Below are positions 6,679-14,340 of a stretch of 15,849 bases of DNA, one piece after another. The notes beneath the pieces were generated by a model. The model searched no databases and was not told where the DNA came from. It saw only the letters and a list, made by a program, of their open reading frames with translations. The DNA is taken from the NCBI GenBank assembly GCA_041639705.1, contig JBEQBT010000052.1, positions 1-15,849 of the forward strand. Reading direction: 5' to 3'. The position numbers and the translations under genes are program-made. The first letter of the stretch is position 1, and each line of letters begins with the position of its first letter. The stretch comes from JARDZI01 sp041639705 (lineage in GTDB: Bacteria; Bacillota; Clostridia; Clostridiales; Caloramatoraceae).

Positions 6679-7923
6679 ATGATAAAAAAGCTATTTGCGG
6701 TTTTATTAGTTTTATTTTTATTAGCAGGTACTTTTTCCAATAGTATATTAGCTGCTGAAATTACCGCAAATGAAATTGACTTTATCAAAAGTAAGAATAT
6801 TAATAATGTAATTCCCAATATTGATTCTGATGCTATAATAAATACGAATCCATCAAATTTATACATTGCAAGTAATTTTCAACCTAATTTTAATAAGATT
6901 CTTGATGATTTTTTTAAAATAATTTTTAAAATAGTTCCTATACAATTTGCGGATGGAACATTAAATGTTTCAGTTAAAGAGCTTGAAGAAAGAAAGGTTA
7001 TTCTAAAAAAGAAAATTGAATTTGAAAATGATATCAGATTGTTTACTCTATATGCATTTATGAACTATACAGGTTATAGTGATGGGAGTAGTAGTTCTGG
7101 ATTTAGTGAGGTTAGAACTAAAGTTATGGAAGATCTTAGCAAAATGAATCTGAAGCTTTCTGATAACCAATATTATACCAAGAAAGAAGTTCAATTCAGC
7201 TACTACAGAAATGCATTAAGGGATATGGGCTCTGTACCATACTTTAATATTATTGGTCATAAAGGAAATATATTAGAGAGTATATTGGATTTACCTAGTA
7301 GATTAAAGGAATTTTATTTAAAAGCAGATATTGAAAGTCTATATAATAAATATAGACCATATTACAATGCTGAGTTAAATAAAATTGAAGACAAAAGTCT
7401 AACGGCAATGGTAGTAATTAATAATTATTTAAAAATAGATAATGAAGATATTCCCAATATAGATATCGAAATAAATCTACTTGATAGTTATGGTAGGAAT
7501 GCAGTTTTCGCATTAGTTGATAAATACAAAGGAAATGCGGTAATTACATTGGGGCCATCAAAGGAACCAGATGTTCAAAGTGTACTTAATGAATATTTGC
7601 ATTACATTATAAATCCAATAGTAAACAATTTACAGAGTGATGTTAGCAGATTATCTTATAAAGCAAAAGAAATCCCTACATACTCACTAGCTAATCTATA
7701 CTATAAGGATTGGTCATCAAACGTTGAAGAATCAATTGTTAAAGCCCTTGAATACAGAGCAATTGGTGGAAACAGAAAAGCAAGTATCGAAAAAGCAATG
7801 GATGACGGATTTTTATTAACTCAATATTTTGATGAAAGATTTAATGAACTTGAAGACTATAAAGGAAACTTAAATGATTTTATTAAAACACTGTTACAGG
7901 ATTACTACAAAAATAAAAAATAA
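6679..7923 (+). CDS. Secreted protein of unknown function with a degenerate HExxH-like peptidase motif
   Basis: 414 residues from ATG 6679, preceded by AAGGGAAGTG; an in-frame TTG at 6661 is less likely because the ribosome site would then be inside the gene. Residues 1-25 are a signal peptide (MIKKLF, hydrophobic core, ILAAE cleavage region). There is no lipobox cysteine and no second clear membrane segment, so it should be released from the cell or loosely wall-bound. The middle contains LFTLYAFMNYTGYSD, and a later segment reads NEYLHYIINP (N304, E305, H308). This has the layout of the HExxH zinc motif with its first His replaced by Asn, followed ~42 residues later by EESIVKALEYRA, where gluzincin-type enzymes place the third ligand Glu (E350 or E351). 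I infer a peptidase-like fold that has lost or altered metal binding; the family is not firmly identified. It stands alone, with a strong terminator after it. Confidence 0.8.
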   Translation: MIKKLFAVLLVLFLLAGTFSNSILAAEITANEIDFIKSKNINNVIPNIDSDAIINTNPSNLYIASNFQPNFNKILDDFFKIIFKIVPIQFADGTLNVSVKELEERKVILKKKIEFENDIRLFTLYAFMNYTGYSDGSSSSGFSEVRTKVMEDLSKMNLKLSDNQYYTKKEVQFSYYRNALRDMGSVPYFNIIGHKGNILESILDLPSRLKEFYLKADIESLYNKYRPYYNAELNKIEDKSLTAMVVINNYLKIDNEDIPNIDIEINLLDSYGRNAVFALVDKYKGNAVITLGPSKEPDVQSVLNEYLHYIINPIVNNLQSDVSRLSYKAKEIPTYSLANLYYKDWSSNVEESIVKALEYRAIGGNRKASIEKAMDDGFLLTQYFDERFNELEDYKGNLNDFIKTLLQDYYKNKK

Positions 7924-7927
7924 TTAA

Positions 7928-7972
7928 AAAGATATATTAAAAGCCTGTTTTACAGGCTTTTAATATATCTTT
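7928..7972. terminator. Bidirectional terminator between convergent genes
   Basis: A perfect 20-pair stem (right arm CAGGCTTTTAATATATCTTT) with a five-base TTTTA loop. It serves the secreted-protein gene on the plus strand, and its right arm contains the last codons and stop of the short-chain dehydrogenase on the minus strand. Confidence 0.85.
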
Positions 7973-8802
7973 GATACAATATAGGATACAAGTCTTGCTG
8001 GGAGAATTCTTTTTAAGAAAACAATAACCTTGTATGAAAAACCTGCAGTTATTCTAATAGGAGGATTTTTCATATTTATTATTCTAATTACTGATTGTAC
8101 TATTTTTTCAGGACCAGGTCCATTTAACTCTGACTCAACCATAGCATTAATTGATTTTTTAAATTTAGCACTATAAGCTGAATCCTTATTAGCACCTGCA
8201 GCATATAGTCTTTTTTCTGTAAAACCTGTTTTTGTATCACCAGGTTCCACCATTGAGACATTAATACCAAATGGTTTTACCTCAATTCTAAGAGCTTCAG
8301 TTAATGCTTCTACAGCATATTTACTAGAACTGTACATTGATTGAAAAGGTATTGCTATTAATCCTGCAACAGAGCTAATGTTTATAATAAGCCCCTTTTT
8401 ATTGTTTCTCATTACAGGAAGGATAGTTCTACACATTCTTAGTACACCGAAGAAATTTGTATTAAATTGTTTATATGACTCTTCAACAGTAGTATCTTCA
8501 ACTGATCCTGCAATACCCATACCGGCATTATTGATTAAAATATCAATAGTACCTTCTTCCTTTAATACAATATCAACTGCATTTTTTGCTGATTCTTCTA
8601 AGCAAACATCCAATTTAATCATTCTGAGAAAACCGTTACAATTATCTGTCGGTAAAATTATTTCGTCATAAGTTCCAGCTTTTGCATTACGAGATGTGCC
8701 GTAAACTTTATAACCTTGATTAGCTAATGCTTTACCTATTGCCTTTCCAATACCAGAAGAAGCACCTGTAATAAGTACTACCTTACCATAATATGTATTC
8801 AT
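7960..8802 (-). CDS. Short-chain dehydrogenase/reductase (classical SDR)
   Basis: NAD(P)-dependent oxidoreductase of 280 residues, starting at the ATG whose first base is 8802 and preceded by GGTGGT; an in-frame ATG five codons further upstream (8817) is possible. Rossmann motifs in order are TGASSGIG near the N-terminus (cofactor binding), NNAGMGIAG, the catalytic Ser in NISSVAG, and catalytic YSSSK in MYSSSKYAVEAL. After these, EVKPFGINVSMVEPGDTKTGF resembles the substrate loop of lipid- and steroid-type SDRs. The C-terminus (FSYKVIVFLKRILPARLVSYIVSKIY region) is hydrophobic and basic and could associate with membrane. It is divergent from the SPT-like synthase gene ~300 bases away, so a keto-reduction of that enzyme's product is an attractive but unproven role. 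The substrate is unknown. Confidence 0.9.
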   Translation of the reverse strand: MNTYYGKVVLITGASSGIGKAIGKALANQGYKVYGTSRNAKAGTYDEIILPTDNCNGFLRMIKLDVCLEESAKNAVDIVLKEEGTIDILINNAGMGIAGSVEDTTVEESYKQFNTNFFGVLRMCRTILPVMRNNKKGLIINISSVAGLIAIPFQSMYSSSKYAVEALTEALRIEVKPFGINVSMVEPGDTKTGFTEKRLYAAGANKDSAYSAKFKKSINAMVESELNGPGPEKIVQSVIRIINMKNPPIRITAGFSYKVIVFLKRILPARLVSYIVSKIY

Positions 8803-8880
8803 CAAACCACCACCCATATTTTCTTGGATATTTTCATAAGTATTAGTAATTTTTGTGTTATCCTTATGTTAGATATTAAT

Positions 8881-8909
8881 ATTATACCTATAATATTTAA
8901 CCTATGCAA
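8881..8909 (-). promoter_or_regulatory. Promoter for the short-chain dehydrogenase
   Basis: On the minus strand, TTGCAT (8909-8904) and TATAAT (8886-8881) are spaced 17 bases apart, about 80 bases upstream of the start. Confidence 0.5.
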
Positions 8910-9057
8910 TTAGACTTAATTTAACTAACTTTATTTATTTATTTAAACTAATATAACTGAGTTTTATGAATTACAAATAAAATTGTCGTAATTAAAGTAA
9001 TTAACAAAAAATTCTTTAAATATTATAAAAATATGCTAGTATATTAATATGTATTTG

Positions 9058-9066
9058 TGTTATAAT
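9058..9066 (+). promoter_or_regulatory. Extended -10 promoter of the SPT-like synthase gene
   Basis: TGTTATAAT, an extended -10 element, lies 45 bases before the start codon. No convincing -35 hexamer lies 17 bases upstream, as is usual for extended -10 promoters. Confidence 0.5.
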
Positions 9067-9111
9067 GTAATATCTTGGTAATCATATTTTTTATATATTG
9101 GAGGTATAATA

Positions 9112-10311
9112 ATGTCTGATATTTTTGAAAAATGTTACAAATTCACAGCTGCTAAAGAAGCAATCCAAGCAGGGGTTTATCCATATTTTCATGCATTAGA
9201 TTCTGGTCAGGATACTGAAGTTATTATTAATGGAAAGAGAACTATTATGATAGGCTCAAACAACTATCTTGGATTAACTGCTGACCCAAGAGTAAAAAAT
9301 GCAGCGGAAGAAGCAGTAAGAAAATATGGAACAGGTTGCTCTGGTTCAAGATTTTTAAATGGTACATTAACTTTACATATAGAACTTGAAAAAAGATTAG
9401 CTGCATTTGTAAATAAGGAATCAGCTTTAACCTTTAGCACAGGTTTCCAAACTAATTTAGGTATTATTTCTGCAATTGCAGGAAGAAATGATTATATATT
9501 ATGTGATAGAACGAACCACGCAAGTATTATTGATGGTTGCAGGTTAAGCTTTGCAAAGCTTTTAAAATTTAAACATAATGACATGGAAGATCTTGAAAGA
9601 TTGTTAAAAGGAATTCCTGAAAGTGCTGGAAGATTAATAGTAGTTGATGGAGTATTCAGTATGGAGGGAGATATTGCAAACTTACCTGAAATAGTAAAAC
9701 TGGCAAAGGAATATAATGCAAGAATAATGGTTGATGATGCCCATGGATTTGGAGTAATGGGTAAGAGGGGCAGAGGAACAGCAGAATATTTTGGACTTGA
9801 AAATGAAGTTGACATAATAATGAGCACCTTCAGTAAATCACTTGCAAGTCTAGGTGGTTTTATTGCAAGTAGTGATGATGTAATCCATTATGTAAAGCAC
9901 GTATCAAGACCATTTATATTCAGTGCCTCCATTCCACCAGCTAATGCAGCTGCTGCAATGGAAGCATTAAATATTCTTGAAACAGAGCCAGAAAGAATTC
10001 AAAGGCTTTGGGAAAATGGTGAATTTATGAAGCAGGGTTTCAAGAATTTAGGGCTGTGTGTTGGAAATTCAAAAACTCCTGTAGTTCCAGTAATGACCTA
10101 TGATGATTATACTACTTTTAAAATCGCAAGAGATTTATTAGATGAAGGTGTTTATGTAAATCCAGTTGTATCTCCCGGAGTAGAACCTGGGCATGCATTG
10201 CTTAGAACAAGCTATACTTCAACTCATACTAAAGAACAATTAGAATTTGCATTAGAAGCATTTAAAAAAGTATTTAGTAGATATGATCTTACTCAATTTC
10301 AGAATAGTTAA
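9112..10311 (+). CDS. Alpha-oxoamine synthase of the serine palmitoyltransferase-like branch
   Basis: PLP enzyme of 399 residues that should condense an amino acid with an acyl-CoA or acyl-ACP, releasing CO2. ATG 9112 follows TTGGAGG. The N-terminal QAGVYPYFHALDSGQDTEV segment and GTGCSGSRFLNGT replace the substrate-region motifs of Kbl (which has a VRFICGT-type segment) and BioF (a GSGASRLVSG-type segment), and match what I know of bacterial SPTs. DRTNHASIIDGCRLS, DGVFSMEGD and DDAHGFGVMGKRGRG are the PLP-binding core. The Schiff-base lysine is K242 in STFSKSLASLGGF, again the SPT form rather than the Kbl form GTLGKALGG. The classical SDR encoded divergently could reduce the 3-keto product, as in sphingoid-base synthesis. 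Automated annotation would probably call this Kbl or BioF; glycine C-acetyltransferase remains possible. Confidence 0.88.
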   Translation: MSDIFEKCYKFTAAKEAIQAGVYPYFHALDSGQDTEVIINGKRTIMIGSNNYLGLTADPRVKNAAEEAVRKYGTGCSGSRFLNGTLTLHIELEKRLAAFVNKESALTFSTGFQTNLGIISAIAGRNDYILCDRTNHASIIDGCRLSFAKLLKFKHNDMEDLERLLKGIPESAGRLIVVDGVFSMEGDIANLPEIVKLAKEYNARIMVDDAHGFGVMGKRGRGTAEYFGLENEVDIIMSTFSKSLASLGGFIASSDDVIHYVKHVSRPFIFSASIPPANAAAAMEALNILETEPERIQRLWENGEFMKQGFKNLGLCVGNSKTPVVPVMTYDDYTTFKIARDLLDEGVYVNPVVSPGVEPGHALLRTSYTSTHTKEQLEFALEAFKKVFSRYDLTQFQNS

Positions 10312-10364
10312 ATAGAAAATATTTGGGGTAGTTTCAAAATTGCTAAAGAATCATAATTTGTGTA

Positions 10365-10420
10365 TGTCACCCGAAGGAAGTGAAGAACTTCAAGATTCTT
10401 CACTTCCCTCAGAATAACAA
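10365..10420. repeat. Degenerate dispersed palindromic repeat
   Basis: Imperfect palindrome with a perfect 12-pair core (GGAAGTGAAGAA, loop CTTCAAGA, TTCTTCACTTCC at 10376-10407), extending to TGTCACCC on the left and TCAGAATAACA on the right. The right arm resembles the widespread bacterial repeat ending GCTCAGAATGACA, here diverged. There is no T-run after it, so it is a poor terminator, though it follows the synthase gene. Confidence 0.6.
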
Positions 10421-10479
10421 TACAAGCTAACATCACAATCTTTATGAGAAAAAAGTATTTTGATACTACTCATTTTATA

Positions 10480-10508
10480 TTGTTAAATATGGTAATTATT
10501 AGTAGAAT
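10480..10508 (+). promoter_or_regulatory. Candidate promoter for the 55-residue protein
   Basis: TTGTTA and TAGAAT are 17 bases apart, giving a leader of about 35 bases before the start at 10552. Confidence 0.4.
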
Positions 10509-10551
10509 AGTATTAGTATACCATATGATTAGTAACAGGAAGGTGATTTTG

Positions 10552-10719
10552 ATGAGTGAAACCCAGCAAATTAGTACTCTTATTGAATTAGTAGAAAAGT
10601 TTTTAGTTCTTGCAAATACGCTTTTAGAAAAGGGTATAATTTATCAAGATATTTTTAGTAAAATGACTGAAAATAAAATAAAATTTTTAGAGTGTTATAA
10701 ACCAAAACTTAACAAATAA
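10552..10719 (+). CDS. Small protein of unknown function (55 residues)
   Basis: ATG 10552 follows AGGAAGGTG with good spacing. The frame is open further upstream (ATG 10444), but that start has no ribosome-binding site and would lie ahead of the likely promoter. The product begins MSETQQISTLIELVEKF, is predicted to be largely helical, and ends in a lysine-rich tail (CYKPKLNK). It has no signal peptide and one cysteine near the end. Leucines and isoleucines recur in its first 30 residues, consistent with an amphipathic helix or coiled-coil. I do not recognise the family. It stands alone between the SPT-like synthase and the riboswitch. Confidence 0.6.
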   Translation: MSETQQISTLIELVEKFLVLANTLLEKGIIYQDIFSKMTENKIKFLECYKPKLNK

Positions 10720-10801
10720 GAAGGAAGTATATTTTATAATAATGTCAGTAAAATAATTATATATATTTAAAATAAGATTTTTATTATTTATAATTAAAAT
10801 A

Positions 10802-10829
10802 TTGACACTTTTGTCAATTATGCTATAAT
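10802..10829 (+). promoter_or_regulatory. Consensus promoter driving the riboswitch and cation ATPase
   Basis: Perfect TTGACA (10802-10807) and perfect TATAAT (10824-10829) with a 16-base spacer. Transcription would start near 10836, just before the aptamer. Confidence 0.85.
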
Positions 10830-10840
10830 TAAATATAGTT

Positions 10841-10966
10841 TGAAGGGGAGTAACTCGACGTTAAGTAATAATCGGTCGTCAATACGGCTTTTGCCCGGTC
10901 GATTAGCAAGTAATACTTGTGAGTAAGACCTTTATCTATGTTTTAACATAGATAAAGGTCTTTTTT
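10841..10966 (+). promoter_or_regulatory. yybP-ykoY manganese riboswitch with expression-platform terminator
   Basis: The leader holds the sequence landmarks of the yybP-ykoY aptamer: AAGGGGAGTA at the 5' side (10843-10852), an internal CGGTCGTCAATACGGC and GCCCGGTCG region (10873-10901), a small CAAG/CTTG hairpin, and GAGTAAGACCTTT at the 3' side. The terminal AAGG can pair with CCTTT to close the aptamer. The same CCTTT belongs to the left arm of a terminator (AAGACCTTTATCTATG, loop TTTTAA, perfect 16-pair stem, six T; 10925-10966). The two folds exclude each other, so ligand binding should prevent termination, the ON logic expected for a Mn2+ exporter. The class is known to sense Mn2+; assignment to it rests on motif recognition, not a covariance search. 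Confidence 0.88.
10925..10966 (+). terminator. Riboswitch-controlled intrinsic terminator
   Basis: A perfect 16-pair stem with loop TTTTAA at 10941-10946, followed by six T ending at 10966. It lies 26 bases before the ATPase start codon. Confidence 0.9.
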
Positions 10967-10992
10967 AATAAAAATTAAAGGAGGGCAAAATT

Positions 10993-13599
10993 ATGGTTAA
11001 TCATCATTCGTTATCAATGAAAGAAATTTATGAGAATCTTGGTACTTCAGAAAAGGGAATTAGTAATGAGCAGTATGGAAAACTCATTGAAAAATATGGC
11101 TATAATGAGTTTAAAGAAAAAGAATCAAAAAGTTTTTTAGAAAGGTTTATTGAACAGTTTAAGGATTTTTTAGTTATAATTCTAGTAATTGCTGCAGTAA
11201 TTTCTGGAGTAGTTGGAGAAGTAGCAGACACTGTAATTATACTTGCAATAGTAATATTAAATGCATTATTAGGAGTTATACAAGAAAGTAAGGCAGAGGA
11301 GTCTTTAAAAGCATTAAAAAAGATGTCAGCCCCAATAGCACATGTTATTAGAAATGGTGTGTCCTCTGAAATACCAGCAAAAGAATTAGTACCTGGTGAT
11401 GTAGTTGTTCTTGAAGCTGGAAAATATGTTCCTGCTGATTTGAGACTTTTTGAAGTCTCTAACCTTAAAATAGAGGAATCATCTCTTACTGGAGAATCAG
11501 TTCCAGTAGATAAAATTAATGCTTTAATAGAAGATACAAATGTTTCATTAGGTGATAGGAAAAACATGGCATTTATGTCTTCAATGGTTACATATGGTAG
11601 AGGAAAAGGTGTTGTAATAGGTACTGGTATGAGTACCGAAATTGGTAAAATTGCTGATATGATTTCAAGGGTTGAAGAAGAAAGTACTCCTCTTCAGAAA
11701 AGTCTTGATAAGGTTGGAAAGTTTTTAGGAATTGCAGCCCTTATTATTGTAGCAGTTATGTTTGTAATTGGAGTATTAGAGGGACGACCTGTTTTAGGAA
11801 TGTTTATGACAGCCATCTCACTCGCAGTAGCAGCAATACCTGAAGGACTAACTGCTGTTGTTACAGTGGTTCTTGCAGTTGGTGTGCAAAAAATGATAAA
11901 ACGAAATGCAATAATCAGAAAACTACCAGCTGTTGAAACATTAGGCTGTGCACAGGTTATTTGCTCAGATAAAACAGGAACACTAACGCAAAACAAAATG
12001 ACAGTAACAAAGATATTTACAATAAATGGTTTTGCAGATGATATAGCTGATGCTAAAAAAGTTTTATATATTGCAAATCTTTGTAATGACACTCAAATAG
12101 TTGAGGAAAACGAGAAATATAGAACTATTGGAGATCCAACTGAAACAGCCCTTATAGACATAGCTTTAAAATCTGGAATTGATAAAAGAAAACTTGAAAT
12201 AGAATATCCTAGAGTTGATGAAATTCCATTTGACTCTGCTAGAAAGTTAATGACAACATTTAATAAGTCAGAAAATAGCATTACTGTAAATACAAAGGGT
12301 GCACCAGATATAATGCTTTCTAAAATAAAATATGTATTTGATGGTAATGTTACAAGAGAAATAACTAGGGAAGATATAATCAAAATTAATGAAGCTAATG
12401 AAGAAATGGCTTCAATGGCTTTAAGAGTGTTAGCAGTAGGCTTTAAACAAATTGAAACCATTGATAAAACAAATGCAGAAAGTGATTTGATATTTGCAGG
12501 TTTAATGGGAATGATTGACCCACCAAGGGAAGAAGCAAAGGATGCAGTTCAGTTGTGTAAAACTGCAGGTATTAAGCCTGTAATGATTACAGGAGATCAT
12601 AAGGCAACTGCAGTTGCAATTGCAAAGCAATTAGGTATTTTAAGCAATATATCCGAATCAATATCTGGTCCTGAAATTGAAATTATGTCCCAAAAGGAGC
12701 TTGAACAAAATGTGCCGAATTACTCTGTATATGCAAGAGTTTCACCAGAACACAAGGTTAGAATTGTTGAAGCTTGGAAATCTAGGGGTAAAATTGTTGC
12801 AATGACAGGAGATGGAGTTAATGATGCTCCTGCATTAAAAACCGCTAACATTGGTGCAGCTATGGGAATAACAGGTACAGATGTGGCTAAGGAAGCAGCT
12901 GACATGGTTTTAACTGATGATAATTTTGCTACAATTGTTTCAGCTGTTGAAGAGGGCAGGACTATATTTTCTAACATTAAAAAATCTATACATTTTCTAT
13001 TATCCTGTAATGCCGGAGAAATATTTGTATTATTTACAGCCATCGTATTAAATTGGGCTGAACCACTATTGCCTATACACTTATTATGGGTTAACCTTGT
13101 AACCGATAGTTTACCTGCATTGGCATTAGGAATGGAACCTGCAGAACCAGGAGTTATGAGGCAACCTCCTAGAAATCCTGACGAGAGTATTTTTGCAAGG
13201 GGTCTAGGGTTAAAAATAGGACTTCAGGGTCTATTAATAGGGGCAGTTACTTTAGGTGCTTTCTATTATGGAAATACTATTGATGATTTAACAGCAGGAC
13301 GTTCTATGGCTTTTTTCACACTAAGTATATCCCAATTGGTTCATTCATTTAATATTAGGTATGAAAATAAATCAGTAGTATTTAATAAGATGTTTTCTAA
13401 TAAATATTTGAATGGTGCTTTTTTAGTATCCTTACTAATTCAAAGTGCTGTATTAATAACTCCTAAGATTAGAGAAATATTCAAAATAAGAATATTGAGC
13501 ATAGATGAAATAGGTATTGTTATACTTGCTTCACTTACACCATTAATAGTCGTTGAAATAGGAAAGTTTATTAGCAACTTAAGAAGAAAAAGTAAATAA
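10993..13599 (+). CDS. P2-type cation-transporting ATPase, probable Mn2+/Ca2+ exporter
   Basis: 868-residue membrane pump that moves cations out of the cytoplasm at the cost of ATP. ATG 10993 follows AAAGGAGGG. Domain order is typical: an N-terminal region with YGYNEFKEKE, two helices, an actuator domain with LTGES, helices 3-4 with the PEGL ion-binding break, and the phosphorylated Asp D326 in ICSDKTGTLTQNKM. The nucleotide-binding domain (TKGAPD), MITGD and TGDGVNDAPALK follow, then about six C-terminal helices. Ion-site residues of SERCA-type pumps are kept: N and E in SCNAGE (M5) and N, T, D in WVNLVTDSLP (M6). The Mn2+ riboswitch ahead of it points to manganese export; calcium transport is the alternative. 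A terminator follows directly. Confidence 0.93.
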   Translation: MVNHHSLSMKEIYENLGTSEKGISNEQYGKLIEKYGYNEFKEKESKSFLERFIEQFKDFLVIILVIAAVISGVVGEVADTVIILAIVILNALLGVIQESKAEESLKALKKMSAPIAHVIRNGVSSEIPAKELVPGDVVVLEAGKYVPADLRLFEVSNLKIEESSLTGESVPVDKINALIEDTNVSLGDRKNMAFMSSMVTYGRGKGVVIGTGMSTEIGKIADMISRVEEESTPLQKSLDKVGKFLGIAALIIVAVMFVIGVLEGRPVLGMFMTAISLAVAAIPEGLTAVVTVVLAVGVQKMIKRNAIIRKLPAVETLGCAQVICSDKTGTLTQNKMTVTKIFTINGFADDIADAKKVLYIANLCNDTQIVEENEKYRTIGDPTETALIDIALKSGIDKRKLEIEYPRVDEIPFDSARKLMTTFNKSENSITVNTKGAPDIMLSKIKYVFDGNVTREITREDIIKINEANEEMASMALRVLAVGFKQIETIDKTNAESDLIFAGLMGMIDPPREEAKDAVQLCKTAGIKPVMITGDHKATAVAIAKQLGILSNISESISGPEIEIMSQKELEQNVPNYSVYARVSPEHKVRIVEAWKSRGKIVAMTGDGVNDAPALKTANIGAAMGITGTDVAKEAADMVLTDDNFATIVSAVEEGRTIFSNIKKSIHFLLSCNAGEIFVLFTAIVLNWAEPLLPIHLLWVNLVTDSLPALALGMEPAEPGVMRQPPRNPDESIFARGLGLKIGLQGLLIGAVTLGAFYYGNTIDDLTAGRSMAFFTLSISQLVHSFNIRYENKSVVFNKMFSNKYLNGAFLVSLLIQSAVLITPKIREIFKIRILSIDEIGIVILASLTPLIVVEIGKFISNLRRKSK

Positions 13600-13606
13600 G
13601 TCTATT

Positions 13607-13635
13607 AAGAAACCTCCAAATGGAGGTTTCTTTTT
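13607..13635 (+). terminator. Intrinsic terminator after the cation ATPase
   Basis: AAGAAACCTCC and GGAGGTTTCTT pair (11 pairs) around AAAT, followed by T residues; it starts eight bases after the ATPase stop. Confidence 0.9.
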
Positions 13636-13643
13636 ATAATATA

Positions 13644-13671
13644 TTGACAAAATTAATAAAGCATATATTAT
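13644..13671 (+). promoter_or_regulatory. Promoter of the ECF S-component gene
   Basis: Perfect TTGACA (13644-13649) and TATTAT (13666-13671) with a 16-base spacer, directly after the preceding terminator. The ~55-base leader shows no recognisable riboswitch. Confidence 0.6.
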
Positions 13672-13730
13672 ATTACTATACAAAACGCAGCATTAATTGT
13701 AACGATACATTTATAAATGGGGGAATTAAT

Positions 13731-14246
13731 ATGGGAAATCAGTCAAACAAAAAATTATTATCTATTATTTACACTGCACTTGCAATTGCATTAGTTACAT
13801 TATCAACAATGGTCATAAGAATACCGACAATTAAAGGATATATAAACTTCGGTGATATTATGATATTTGTAACCGCAATTCTACTTGGAAAAAAAGCAGG
13901 ATTTTTAGCAGGAGCATTTGGTTCAGCTCTTGCAGATATACTTGCAGGGTATATAATATATGCTCCAGGTACTTTTATTATAAAAGGACTGGAAGGTTTA
14001 ATTTGTGCATTAATATTATGGAGAAGCTCTGATAATAAGGCAAATTCCTTTACCTTAACCATAGCACCAATAATAGCCGGGTTATGGATGGTACTTGGTT
14101 ATTTTATCTATGATTATGTATTATTCGGTATTGGAACTGCATTGCCAGATATACTCCCTAACATCCTCCAAGGAGGAGTAAGCGCAATTGCAGCAATTCC
14201 AATTGTACTTACAATGAGAAGGATGAATTTTTCTTTAAATAATTAA
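13731..14246 (+). CDS. ECF-transporter substrate-binding S component
   Basis: 171-residue membrane protein. ATG 13731 follows GGGGGA and a promoter; an upstream in-frame ATG at 13620 lies inside the preceding terminator and is rejected. About six transmembrane helices alternate with short loops, with the pattern GYINFGDIMIFVTAILLGKKAGFLAGAFGSALADILAGY that recalls the riboflavin-transporter-like S-component families. S components capture a vitamin or similar micronutrient and pair with a shared energising module (EcfA, EcfA', EcfT), which is not encoded here, so it must be supplied elsewhere in the genome. The substrate cannot be read from the sequence, and no vitamin riboswitch is seen in the leader to suggest one. 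It is monocistronic between two terminators. Confidence 0.82.
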   Translation: MGNQSNKKLLSIIYTALAIALVTLSTMVIRIPTIKGYINFGDIMIFVTAILLGKKAGFLAGAFGSALADILAGYIIYAPGTFIIKGLEGLICALILWRSSDNKANSFTLTIAPIIAGLWMVLGYFIYDYVLFGIGTALPDILPNILQGGVSAIAAIPIVLTMRRMNFSLNN

Positions 14247-14269
14247 AAAAGCCTTAATAGGCTTTTTTT
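14245..14269 (+). terminator. Intrinsic terminator after the S-component gene
   Basis: AAAAAAGCC and GGCTTTTTT pair around TTAATA, followed by further T; the left arm overlaps the stop codon. Confidence 0.85.
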
Positions 14270-14340
14270 ATTATTAAATCCTGTTACTAATGGTTTAAAC
14301 TCATGCAAAATGGCAAAAATAATAATGGAGGCGATTATTT

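Larger units (their letters stand above)
8803..9111. other. AT-rich divergent intergenic region
   Basis: About 300 bases separate the SDR and the SPT-like synthase genes. I see one candidate promoter per direction (listed separately) and no hairpin, RNA or small gene. The length would accommodate a shared regulator, but no operator-like palindrome is evident. Confidence 0.6.

Noticed and set aside
9112..10311. Naming the synthase Kbl (glycine C-acetyltransferase) or BioF
   Set aside because: No tdh lies beside it, no biotin gene is present, and the two diagnostic segments (GSRFLNGT and STFSKS) fit the SPT branch better.
10444..10551. An N-terminal extension of the 55-residue protein from ATG 10444
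   Set aside because: There is no ribosome site upstream of 10444, while ATG 10552 is preceded by AGGAAGGTG.
13620..13730. An N-terminal extension of the S component from ATG 13620
   Set aside because: It overlaps the ATPase terminator and the gene's own promoter, whereas ATG 13731 has a good ribosome site and starts the expected membrane protein.
13636..13730. A vitamin riboswitch ahead of the S component
   Set aside because: The leader is about 55 bases after the predicted start site and lacks any aptamer landmark I know.
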